64,000 nt of DNA from Gammaproteobacteria bacterium 28-57-27 (GTDB lineage: Bacteria; Pseudomonadota; Gammaproteobacteria; Halothiobacillales; Halothiobacillaceae). Below, piece after piece: positions 1 through 7,119 of the stretch. The stretch is from the NCBI GenBank assembly GCA_002281735.1, contig NCGK01000006.1, positions 44,334 through 108,333 of the forward strand, in the 5' to 3' direction. The first letter of the stretch is position 1. The number at the start of each line of letters is the position of its first letter. Both the position numbers and the translations under genes were made by a program. Below the pieces are notes generated by a model. That model did not search any database. It saw only the letters and a list, made by a program, of their open reading frames with translations, and had not been told where the DNA came from.

Positions 1-1374
1 AGGTAGCTGGCTCAGCAACGCATGACCCACACCCACCGGATTGATTACACCGGATTCATCGGCAATCCCCATTTTCAGCAGCCAGGCGTCGAACTCCGGT
101 GCGCGTTTCAGACCCAGCACCTGGCGAAGATACAGCGCGTCATGGAAGGAGGTACTCTGATAGTTGAGCATGATGTCATCCGCCCCGGGGATGCCCATGA
201 TGAAGGTCACGCCCGCCACGCCGAGCAGCGTCATCAAGTCATCCATGTCGTTCTGGTCCACTTCGGCATGATTGGTGTAGCAAATATCACAGCCCATCGG
301 CAAACCCAGTAATTTGCCGCAAAAATGATCTTCGAGACCGGCACGGGTGATTTGTTTGCCGTCGTACAGGTATTCCGGCCCGATAAAGCCCACCACCGTA
401 TTCACCAACAGCGGACGGAACTCGCGCGCCACGGCATAGGCGCGTGCTTCGCAGGTTTGCTGATCGACACCGTGATGGGCATTCGCCGAGAGCGCGCTGC
501 CCTGCCCGGTCTCGAAATACATGACGTTGTCCCCCAGCGTCCCCCGCTTGAGCGACAGCGCGGCTTCATGGGCTTCTCTCAGTATCCCGAGATTGATGCC
601 AAAACCTGCATTGGCCTGTTCGGTACCCGCAATCGACTGAAACACCAGATCAATCGGCGCACCCTGTTCGATGGCCTGAATCTGGTTGGTCACGTGGGTG
701 AGAACGCAACTTTGCGTCGGGATGGCAAACTTTTCGCGCACCTCGTCCAACATACGCCACAACTGCGTTAACGTGGACAGCGCGTCGCTCGCGGGATTGA
801 TGCCGATCACCGCATCGCCCGATCCATACAGCAAGCCATCCACCATACTGGCCGCAACGCCGCGAAGATCATCAGTCGGGTGATTGGGTTGCAGACGCAC
901 CGATAAATGGCCGGGCAGGCCGATGGTATTGCGAAACTGCGTGACCACACGGCACTTACGCGCCACCAGAATCAAATCCTGATTGCGCATCAGTTTAGAA
1001 ACCGCCGCCGCCATTTCTGGTGTGATGCTAGCGACCACCGCAGCCAGCATGTCGCTATCGGTGCTCCCGAGCAAAAGCCAGTTACGAAAATCACCCACGG
1101 TTAGATGACTGATCGGCGCAAACGCCAACGCATCATGTCGATCCAAGATCAAGCGCGTGACTTCATCAGATTCGTAGGGTATGAGCGCTTCATCCAGAAA
1201 GCGACGCAGCGGCACTTCGGCCAGTAGCATTTGTGCCGCCATCCGCTCTTCATGCGAAGTTGCCGCCAACCCCGCCAAGGCATCGCCGGAGCGAAAGGGA
1301 CTGGCACAGGCCATCAAGGTCTTCAAATCAGCAAAATGGTGCACATGCCCGCCCAGCGTCATCTGAAATGCCAT
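1..1374 (-). CDS. eutB: Ethanolamine ammonia-lyase large subunit EutB (C-terminus cut by window edge)
   Basis: This reverse-strand frame is open for 458 codons from the ATG at 1374 to the window edge; no stop is reached. With EutC, EutB forms the adenosylcobalamin-dependent enzyme that splits ethanolamine into acetaldehyde and ammonia. Recognisable family stretches include RSGDALAG near residue 28, NTIGLPG, LSVRLQPN, YFETGQGSALSA, NTVVGFIGPEYLY, RAGLEDHFCGKL, GCDICYTNHAEVDQN and GADDIMLNYQSTSFHD. E. coli EutB is 453 residues, so only a few residues can be missing. eutC would be expected next, beyond the left edge. The permease stump at 1563-1790 lies upstream on the same strand, as in eat-eutB-eutC operons, so the substrate uptake gene for this pathway is broken here. 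Confidence 0.95.
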   Translation of the reverse strand, partial: MAFQMTLGGHVHHFADLKTLMACASPFRSGDALAGLAATSHEERMAAQMLLAEVPLRRFLDEALIPYESDEVTRLILDRHDALAFAPISHLTVGDFRNWLLLGSTDSDMLAAVVASITPEMAAAVSKLMRNQDLILVARKCRVVTQFRNTIGLPGHLSVRLQPNHPTDDLRGVAASMVDGLLYGSGDAVIGINPASDALSTLTQLWRMLDEVREKFAIPTQSCVLTHVTNQIQAIEQGAPIDLVFQSIAGTEQANAGFGINLGILREAHEAALSLKRGTLGDNVMYFETGQGSALSANAHHGVDQQTCEARAYAVAREFRPLLVNTVVGFIGPEYLYDGKQITRAGLEDHFCGKLLGLPMGCDICYTNHAEVDQNDMDDLMTLLGVAGVTFIMGIPGADDIMLNYQSTSFHDALYLRQVLGLKRAPEFDAWLLKMGIADESGVINPVGVGHALLSQLP

Positions 1375-1452
1375 GATTTTTCCTGTGTCGCCTAAAAGAT
1401 AAGACCGGTTTACGATCTTTTTCGAGCATAAAAAGCCTTGCCAAACGACACC

Positions 1453-1511
1453 GTAGGTGCGAATTCATTCGCACAAACGCGCCTGAATTGTGCGAATGAA
1501 TTCGCACCTAC
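1453..1511. repeat. 24-bp perfect inverted repeat, 11-nt loop
   Basis: Arms at 1453-1476 and 1488-1511 are exact reverse complements. Each arm contains its own dyad, GTGCGAAT-TC-ATTCGCAC, so the element can fold as one long hairpin or as two small ones. It lies between eutB and the permease stump, with no poly-T on either side, so it is not a typical terminator. It looks like a dispersed chromosomal repeat of the REP/MITE kind. Confidence 0.8.
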
Positions 1512-1562
1512 CCAATTTTGCCCCACGGACTGAACCCGTTCAGCGAAATCGTAAACAGGTTC

Positions 1563-1790
1563 TTACACTTTACCGCTCAACAACGCATCGGCAGGCGCAC
1601 GCTCACGCTGGGATGCTGTGAACAAGAAATAGGTATAACCGGTGGCCATAAAGCCCAAAAAGATCAAACCAATCACCGGATTAAACCATGCCATGGACAC
1701 CAGGCAAACGATAGCCAGCGCCAGAGCAATGCCCGGAACAAGCGGAAAACCGGGCGCCATGAAAGGCCGATGCAATGCCGGTTCCGTCTA
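1563..1790 (-). pseudogene. C-terminal stump of an ethanolamine-type APC permease
   Basis: The reverse-strand frame reads TEPALHRPFMAPGFP followed by two hydrophobic stretches and ends at a stop at 1563. The RPFxAPGFP turn followed by the last transmembrane helices is characteristic of APC-superfamily amino-acid and ethanolamine permeases. About 75 residues remain of roughly 450-480. Position directly upstream of eutB on the same strand matches the eat-eutB order. Homology ends near 1787-1790, where the sequence switches to the herA C-terminal region in a different frame. An in-frame TAG sits at 1788-1790. No N-terminal part of this permease is seen elsewhere in the window. Confidence 0.75.
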
Positions 1791-3445
1791 GCGATTCGAC
1801 AGCGCAGAGGAAGGCGAGCAGCTTCGCCGGTAATAATGGCTTCACCAGTTCGCAGCACGGGCAAGCTATCGACAATGCCCGAAAGGTTATCAGGTAGCGT
1901 GCCTTGAACTTTACCTCGATCCGCCGCGTTGGAAAGCCGCAAGGCAATGAATGTACCGCACTGCGACAAGATCGTCTCATCAACTTCTGATGGGCGCTGA
2001 CTGACAATCATTGCGCCGATGCCGAACTTGCGCCCTTCCTTGACGATCCTCTGCACGATGTCACGCGCCGGACCACCGCCCTCCTTTGAGAGATAGCGGT
2101 GCGCCTCTTCCATGACAACAAGCATGGGGCGGTGAATGCCACCCTCGCTCTTCTCGCGCCCCCAGAACAAGCCTTCATAAATGATCTTGAGAATGGCCGC
2201 AATCAATTGCGCAAGTACGGCACTTGGTATGCCTGAGAGGTCCAAAATGGTTATGGGCTTCCCATGGCCAAGCCAAGTACTCAACAAATCCGGCAGGTCT
2301 TTTTCGGTACTGCCATCGAGCTTGGGCTCCCACGCGCCCGGATGCAGCAAGAAGTCATAGCGTCGATCGAGAAGACGTGACCGCATCTGATCCAACGGCC
2401 GCCGGATGCTGAGAACACCAATGTTGTTGATGAACGGCGCGGTTGACCCCAAGCCATTTGGCTTGTATTTGGGTGCCTTCAATGTTTCCGCATCGCCCGC
2501 CTCTATGAGCGCAGGCTTGGTCTTGGCCGAGTCTTCCCAGGTTTTGATCTCCGGGTCGACCAGCTCAAACCACAGCTTCTTCAGATTGAACGGAACAGGG
2601 CTGTCTGCCGTCATCGACGTAACGTCCAACCCGGCAAACGACACCGCGTTGGCGAGAGTCATCTTGTAGTCCAGAACCTTGTCGAGGATCTGGCTCATGG
2701 CTTTGTCGTCGAGCTTCCCCATCAGGAAGGTCAGCAGGTCAGCGGGGTCAAGTGCCCAGAATGGGATGTGCAACGGTTCTTCACCATCACTGGGGTTGAC
2801 CCGAAAAACTGTTGCGATGGATTGCAGGGCGCGGCTGTACTCACCATGGACATCGAGCAGCAGAACACTCGCGCTGGGAAATCCCCCTTGGGCCTCGCCG
2901 GTTTCCCCCATGACGATTGATCGCAGCAGGCTCGCGACCGTGGTCGATTTCCCCGAGCCCGTTGAACCAAGCACTGCGCTGTGTCGTGTGACCAGCTTAT
3001 CAAGGTCGATACGAACTGAGATGCCTTCAGCGTTGGCCAAGCGGCCAATGACAACTTGTCCACCGTCAGCCGAACCGTAGATGACAGCCAAGTCTTCTTC
3101 GGTAACCAAGTGCACTTCATCGTTGACACTTGGGTATTGGCTGATCCCACGTTCGAAGGATGAACCGACGATCTCGCCCACCAGTTGGATCGTCATCCAG
3201 CGGTCGCCGCGATCATTGGGCTCGCGCGCGGCCTCTGGCGTCGCGTTCGCTCCAACCTCCGCAACGATGCCGTAAAGATCGTGATAACCCTGTGGGATGC
3301 GCACGAAACTGCCTACTTGGCCGATACGGTAGCTCTTGCCGCCGATGATGGCGATGCCGGAGGCCACGCTTGGCGACTGCCGGATACTGACGGTCGCGCC
3401 GGTCACGGCACCCACGTGCCCCAATAAGGTTGGCTTCGAGTTCAT
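1673..3445 (-). CDS. herA: HerA-type ATPase of a SIR2-HerA defence pair, C-terminus lost
   Basis: HerA proteins are hexameric FtsK/HerA-clade motor ATPases; paired with SIR2 they form an anti-phage NADase/nuclease complex. Visible here are an N-terminal HAS-barrel-like region (residues 1-130), Walker A GSTGSGKS (160-167), LLLDVHGEYS (195-204), Walker B MLVVMEEAH (441-449), and SQRPSEVDE (482-490) followed by GTFIALRLSN. Family-like sequence continues to GEAIITGEAARLPLRCR, about residue 550. It then changes to a tail of about 38 residues that is simply the permease stump read in another frame. The family usually has some tens of further residues after this point, so the protein is truncated and altered. 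The start overlaps the sir2 stop (ATGA), indicating translational coupling. Whether the shortened motor still works is unknown. Confidence 0.85.
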   Translation of the reverse strand: MNSKPTLLGHVGAVTGATVSIRQSPSVASGIAIIGGKSYRIGQVGSFVRIPQGYHDLYGIVAEVGANATPEAAREPNDRGDRWMTIQLVGEIVGSSFERGISQYPSVNDEVHLVTEEDLAVIYGSADGGQVVIGRLANAEGISVRIDLDKLVTRHSAVLGSTGSGKSTTVASLLRSIVMGETGEAQGGFPSASVLLLDVHGEYSRALQSIATVFRVNPSDGEEPLHIPFWALDPADLLTFLMGKLDDKAMSQILDKVLDYKMTLANAVSFAGLDVTSMTADSPVPFNLKKLWFELVDPEIKTWEDSAKTKPALIEAGDAETLKAPKYKPNGLGSTAPFINNIGVLSIRRPLDQMRSRLLDRRYDFLLHPGAWEPKLDGSTEKDLPDLLSTWLGHGKPITILDLSGIPSAVLAQLIAAILKIIYEGLFWGREKSEGGIHRPMLVVMEEAHRYLSKEGGGPARDIVQRIVKEGRKFGIGAMIVSQRPSEVDETILSQCGTFIALRLSNAADRGKVQGTLPDNLSGIVDSLPVLRTGEAIITGEAARLPLRCRIARRNRHCIGLSWRPVFRLFRALLWRWLSFAWCPWHGLIR

Positions 3446-4683
3446 GCAACACCAGCCGGTGGCACTGCCGCTGCGTCTTCGGGCGTGTGGGCGGCCATTG
3501 CAGTCGATGACTCCGTCGCCGGTGGTGACGAAGGGAAATGCTGTGCAGCGCGTGATGAGGCGAAGAACCGCGCGAGCCGGTCGAAGCGGCCAAGTTGAAA
3601 TTGCGCGGCCCCGCTTTTCTCATCGATGCCCCAATAGGTGGCTCGAATGGCACCCCAGTCGCGAGTCGGCATGTCGCCCGGCATCCACGGTGCTGCAATT
3701 CCATTGATCATGGCCTTGTCCGGGGAGTACAAGCTCATGTTGGCGCGGCGCCCAGCAATGTCGCGGGCGTGGACTTCTTGTTCGAGCGGCTTGAACTGAA
3801 ACGCGAACACGCTGGCCGACGGATTCGCGGCCAGGCATTCGTCAATCCGCGCGGAAATGTGCGCATCGGCGAAGGAAAACCCGGTCGCAATCAGCAGCGT
3901 GTCGGGCGTCATCAGAAATGCACGCAGCCTGTCGAAGAGTGCCGCATACGGTGCCTTCTGCGTCTGGTCGTATTTCAGATGCTCGGGGAACACCAGGTGC
4001 GTCGCATTGGCATGGCCGGTGCGTACCACCTCGCCTCTTGCATTGGCGACCCAGCCGAGCGAACCATGCAGCTTCCACAAGCGCGTCCAACGCGCTGGCA
4101 GATCATTGCTCGCCACTGAAGACGGATCGAAGAAAGGTTCGCTGGCACCACTGAAGCCATCGAAAAATGGGACGCGGGTGCGCTCCAGCGCTTGCTCGAA
4201 CAGCAGGTCGTAGTTGGTGGTGAAAATTTCCACGGGGTGTTCACGCCCCGTGCCGCTGATCCACGTCACGAACTCGGTGTACGGCGAAGGGCCGTCGTAA
4301 AGGGGCTTGTTGACGATGGTGCCGATCTGCTCGCAGATCGCGTCGCTCAGCTTCTTGTACCCTTCCCCGTCGAGGTCATGGACCTTCGTCTTGCCAATGA
4401 CGCCGGCCAAGCTGCGCACCCGCGACAGGATCGTTTCGATGTTCGGGGTGTCAAGCTCGGCCCGTACGGCGTCCAAGGTCTTGCCGTAGTCGGCTTTCAG
4501 CGCTTCCATCACCATGTCGGTGAGGCCTGCTACCGCAGGAATCAGCGGCTTGTCGCTACCGGGAGGGAAGATGCCGGCCGGCGCACCCGCCCCGACCAAA
4601 AGGCCGATCCGCTTGCGTCCCTGGGCAATGATCTGCCTCAGACTGGCCATGTATTGGTCAGGATTGTGAACACTAATAGTCAT
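3442..4683 (-). CDS. SIR2-domain NADase of a SIR2-HerA defence pair
   Basis: The protein has 413 residues and a prokaryotic defence-type SIR2 fold. Visible motifs are the NAD-binding GAGAP loop (31-35), TTNYD (155-159), KLHGS with the catalytic His (204-208) and GFSFADAHI toward the C-terminus of the Rossmann core. In SIR2-HerA (Nezha-type) systems the SIR2 protein depletes NAD+ and works together with the HerA hexamer after phage infection. The last 45 residues are Ala/Pro/Ser-rich and look disordered. GGGGAG precedes the ATG by a few bases. The gene is first in a two-gene operon with herA, which overlaps it by 4 bases. No integrase or other defence gene touches this pair directly; hipBA lies 0.7 kb upstream. 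Confidence 0.88.
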   Translation of the reverse strand: MTISVHNPDQYMASLRQIIAQGRKRIGLLVGAGAPAGIFPPGSDKPLIPAVAGLTDMVMEALKADYGKTLDAVRAELDTPNIETILSRVRSLAGVIGKTKVHDLDGEGYKKLSDAICEQIGTIVNKPLYDGPSPYTEFVTWISGTGREHPVEIFTTNYDLLFEQALERTRVPFFDGFSGASEPFFDPSSVASNDLPARWTRLWKLHGSLGWVANARGEVVRTGHANATHLVFPEHLKYDQTQKAPYAALFDRLRAFLMTPDTLLIATGFSFADAHISARIDECLAANPSASVFAFQFKPLEQEVHARDIAGRRANMSLYSPDKAMINGIAAPWMPGDMPTRDWGAIRATYWGIDEKSGAAQFQLGRFDRLARFFASSRAAQHFPSSPPATESSTAMAAHTPEDAAAVPPAGVA

Positions 4684-4920
4684 CGTGTCTCCCCTTCTCG
4701 CCCGAACTTTACATGCCTGATTACTTTAGAGTTATGTTACCTGCTTATAAGGCATTTTTCTCCCAACCTCGCGCACAATGGATGCACGATCAACAGAGAT
4801 GCGAGCAAGCGCTCAGGAGGGTTACAACCCCGTAGTCAATGTCACGAGCCCCCAGTCTAGCGTTCAGCATATGCTGTGATAACGACCCGCGCTGATCGTT
4901 GATACCGAAATGTGCCTGAT
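4684..4920. other. Non-coding stretch upstream of sir2
   Basis: No plausible gene is seen. It must contain the sir2 promoter (reverse strand), but no clear -35/-10 pair stands out. A 14-base block at about 4816-4829 (GAGGGTTACAACC with one flanking base) recurs in inverse orientation near 24904 inside the MITE-like element. Confidence 0.4.
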
Positions 4921-5093
4921 TTATTGAACTGATTTCAGGGGAACCTGCCCACCAGCGTTTTTATCCACTGGCAAGCTCAAACAAGCCTCCGCCCCGCCCT
5001 GTGGGTGATTACACAGCGAAATACTGCCGCCGTGCAGGCGGGCGACTTCCTGCACCGGGTTGAGGCCAAGGCTGCTGCTGCTGCTGCGTGCGT
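4921..5093 (-). pseudogene. C-terminal stump of a creC-like histidine kinase gene
   Basis: The reverse-strand frame reads LGLNPVQEVARLHGG, then NHPQGGAEACLSLPVDK, and stops at 4923-4921. This is the end of the HATPase domain of the intact creC at 7120, with several substitutions and a different last dozen residues. Upstream of the LGLN motif the sequence degenerates into a (GCT)5 run and then G-rich sequence, so the rest of the kinase is absent. Together with the end of intact creC (about 7137-7270) it forms a diverged direct repeat of about 130 bp bracketing the hipBA region. Confidence 0.8.
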
Positions 5094-5109
5094 GGGTGGG
5101 TTGGGTGGG
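5094..5109 (+). other. G-quadruplex motif GGGTGGGTTGGGTGGG
   Basis: Four GGG runs are separated by loops of 1, 2 and 1 bases, the most stable class of intramolecular G4 pattern. It sits exactly where homology of the kinase stump ends. Confidence 0.7.
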
Positions 5110-5263
5110 TAGTCCTATCCCCAGTGAGTTAGGTTGGGCGCGGGTGGAGCCCGCAGATTAACCACTTGGAACACAACAGGTTTTTGTTGTGCACATTGTT
5201 ATGCCCCTTGTCTTACATTCCGCTTTAGTAGTCGTGTTCCTGGCATACTCGACACACCAATAA

Positions 5264-5379
5264 TTTCCCGTTCGGTAAATTATCTCAAACTTCGCACCTG
5301 CAAGAACAAAACATTCCCGATTGGGACATATAGCTTGCACAGCAACGGGCTCTGAACAATAATTTCCCGAACGGGACAT
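5264..5379 (+). promoter_or_regulatory. Three HipB-type operator palindromes upstream of hipB
   Basis: Three copies of a TTCCCG-CGGGA-like dyad lie at 5264-5279 (TTTCCCGTTCGGTAAA, right half degenerate), 5313-5329 (ATTCCCGATTGGGACAT) and 5362-5379 (ATTTCCCGAACGGGACAT, perfect TCCCG-AA-CGGGA). Spacing between equivalent bases is 49 and 50 bp. The last copy ends 10 bases before the hipB ATG at 5390. Repeated dyads upstream of a hipBA operon are how HipB autoregulates in E. coli, though the half-site sequence differs here. Confidence 0.7.
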
Positions 5380-5389
5380 AGAACTGACC

Positions 5390-5647
5390 ATGACAACCAT
5401 TCGTTCACCGCAACAACTCGGCGCAGCTCTTCGTGCCGCCCGCAAGCAATTGAGGCTGACTCAACCTCAGTTGGCCTTGGCGGCGGGCGTTGGGGTGCGT
5501 TTTATTGTCGATCTCGAAGCGGGCAAGCCCACGGTACGACTTGTAAACATCCTGCGGGTCATCGATGCCTTGGGTGGCGAGATCCTGTTAAGCGGATTGC
5601 CGTCCGCCGCTGAAGGCCACAGCAAGGACGATGACCATGGCGCATGA
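5390..5647 (+). CDS. hipB: HipB-like antitoxin, XRE helix-turn-helix
   Basis: This small DNA-binding antitoxin has 85 residues and is paired with HipA. Residues 10-65 form an XRE/Cro-type HTH (LGAALRAARKQLRLTQPQLA, then VRFIVDLEAGKPTVRL). The C-terminal 15 residues are acidic and polar, consistent with the flexible antitoxin tail. It is the first gene of the operon; its stop overlaps the start of hipA. The three dyads just upstream are its likely operators. Confidence 0.9.
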   Translation: MTTIRSPQQLGAALRAARKQLRLTQPQLALAAGVGVRFIVDLEAGKPTVRLVNILRVIDALGGEILLSGLPSAAEGHSKDDDHGA

Positions 5648-6932
5648 GTTGGATGTCTGGTTATTTGCCGATCGCATTGGCACCTTGGCGCTGATCGAGG
5701 GACGGCTGAGTTTTTGCTACGCCCAAGCCTGGCTGGCAAAGCCGAACGCTGTTGCATTATCCACCTCGCTGCCCTTGCAAGCGGAGCCGTTCGACGACCA
5801 TAAAACCCGCCCCTTCTTCGCTGGCCTGTTGCCGGAAGGACAGATGCGCCGCCTGATCGCGCAGCAGTTTCAGGTATCCAGGCAGAATGACTTTGCGTTG
5901 CTGGATCATATTGGTGGTGAGTGCGCCGGGGCGGTGACCTTCCTCGAACCTGAGCAGGTGTTGCCTGCGCCTACCCAGCGTGATGACGTTCAATGGCTGA
6001 GTGATGAGGATGTCGTCGCTATCTTGGACGAATTGCCGCGTCGCCCCATGTTGGCGGGCAACGTTGGACTACGGCTTTCCTTGGCGGGTGCCCAAGATAA
6101 ACTGCCGGTGATTTTCGATGGTGGCCGCCTGGGGCTACCTCGCAATGGCACGCCCAGTTCCCACATTTTGAAGCCAGCCATCCATGCCGTTGAGGATAGC
6201 GTGATCAACGAGGGCTTTTGCATGGCGCTGGCTGAGGCCATGCAGCTCAAGCCGGCAAAGTCCAAAATCCACGCCGTCTTGCATCGCACGTTCTTGCTGG
6301 TTGAGCGTTACGACCGAATCGTAGATGCCCAAGGGAAGCGGCTGCGCCTGCATCAAGAGGATTTCTGCCAGGCATTGGCTGTGGTGCCCGAAATGAAATA
6401 CCAAAACGAAGGAGGCCCCAATCTGGCGCAATGTTTCGAGCTGGTACGCCGTGTGACGCGCCCCAGTGCGCCGCAGATCCTGCGCTTGCTCGACTATGTA
6501 ATTTTCAACGCACTGATCGGCAATCATGATGCGCACGCCAAGAATTTCTCACTGCTGTATACGGGCGAGACACCCGTGCTGGCTCCGCTCTATGACACGC
6601 TCTCGACAGCGGTATATCCAACACTCACCTCCAAGATGGCGATGAAGATCGGCAGTAAGTACAAGTTCAGCGAAATTCAGCTGCGGCACTGGGATCAATT
6701 TGCCGAGAGCACCGGGCTTGCCAAGGCTCAGACTAAAAGACGCATTCTGGAGTTGGCGAAGAATCTCCCGCCGACTGCGCGCAAACTTCAGTCCGATTCC
6801 GGGCGCGGCTTTGGTAACAATGCAGTGGTTGAGCGCATCATTGCCTTGATTGAACAACGCTGTGCACTGACGATTCGGCGGCTCAGTAACTTGAGGACAG
6901 ACGGCGAAGCCGCCATTGATCCGTCGACTTAA
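5637..6932 (+). CDS. hipA: HipA-like serine/threonine kinase toxin
   Basis: HipA kinases phosphorylate a translation target (glutamyl-tRNA synthetase for E. coli HipA) and cause growth arrest and persistence until neutralised by HipB. The HipA N-terminal couple domain (FFAGLLPEG) is followed by a glycine-rich SLAGAQDKLPV loop, HILKP (ATP-binding lysine), catalytic loop IGNHDAHAKNFSLLY and the metal-binding PLYDTLST. The full set is intact and the length (431 residues) matches E. coli HipA (440). ATGs at 5631 and 5637 compete; AAGGA at about 5623 is better spaced from 5637. It overlaps hipB by 11 bases. The exact phosphorylation target cannot be told from the sequence. Confidence 0.9.
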   Translation: MAHELDVWLFADRIGTLALIEGRLSFCYAQAWLAKPNAVALSTSLPLQAEPFDDHKTRPFFAGLLPEGQMRRLIAQQFQVSRQNDFALLDHIGGECAGAVTFLEPEQVLPAPTQRDDVQWLSDEDVVAILDELPRRPMLAGNVGLRLSLAGAQDKLPVIFDGGRLGLPRNGTPSSHILKPAIHAVEDSVINEGFCMALAEAMQLKPAKSKIHAVLHRTFLLVERYDRIVDAQGKRLRLHQEDFCQALAVVPEMKYQNEGGPNLAQCFELVRRVTRPSAPQILRLLDYVIFNALIGNHDAHAKNFSLLYTGETPVLAPLYDTLSTAVYPTLTSKMAMKIGSKYKFSEIQLRHWDQFAESTGLAKAQTKRRILELAKNLPPTARKLQSDSGRGFGNNAVVERIIALIEQRCALTIRRLSNLRTDGEAAIDPST

Positions 6933-6964
6933 CTCACGCAGGAGTTACGCAAAATTTGGATTTA

Positions 6965-7080
6965 ACCCCCTCGCCTCTCCGGGGAGAGGGTTGGCGTGAG
7001 GGGCGGCAAGTTCTGCTGAAGCGTAGTCTTACGCCGTCATAACCACCCTCACCCCAGCCCTCTCCCGCTTGCGGGAGAGG
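6965..7080. repeat. REP-like hairpin pair downstream of hipA
   Basis: Two GC-rich hairpins lie head to head: CCTCTCC-GG-GGAGAGG (6974-6989, inside a larger CCCTCGCC/GGCGTGAGGG stem) and CCTCTCCCGC-TT-GCGGGAGAGG (7059-7080) preceded by CCCTCACCCCAG. The second is the same family as the hairpin at 24826-24851. They occupy the gap between hipA and the 3' end of creC. Confidence 0.7.
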
Positions 7081-7119
7081 ACGTAAAACCTGTCGTGTGT
7101 GCAAGTCCTGGAATTTAAT

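Noticed and set aside
4921..5093. A functional small gene at the kinase stump
   Set aside because: No start codon with a ribosome-binding site precedes it and only the last part of the HATPase domain is present.
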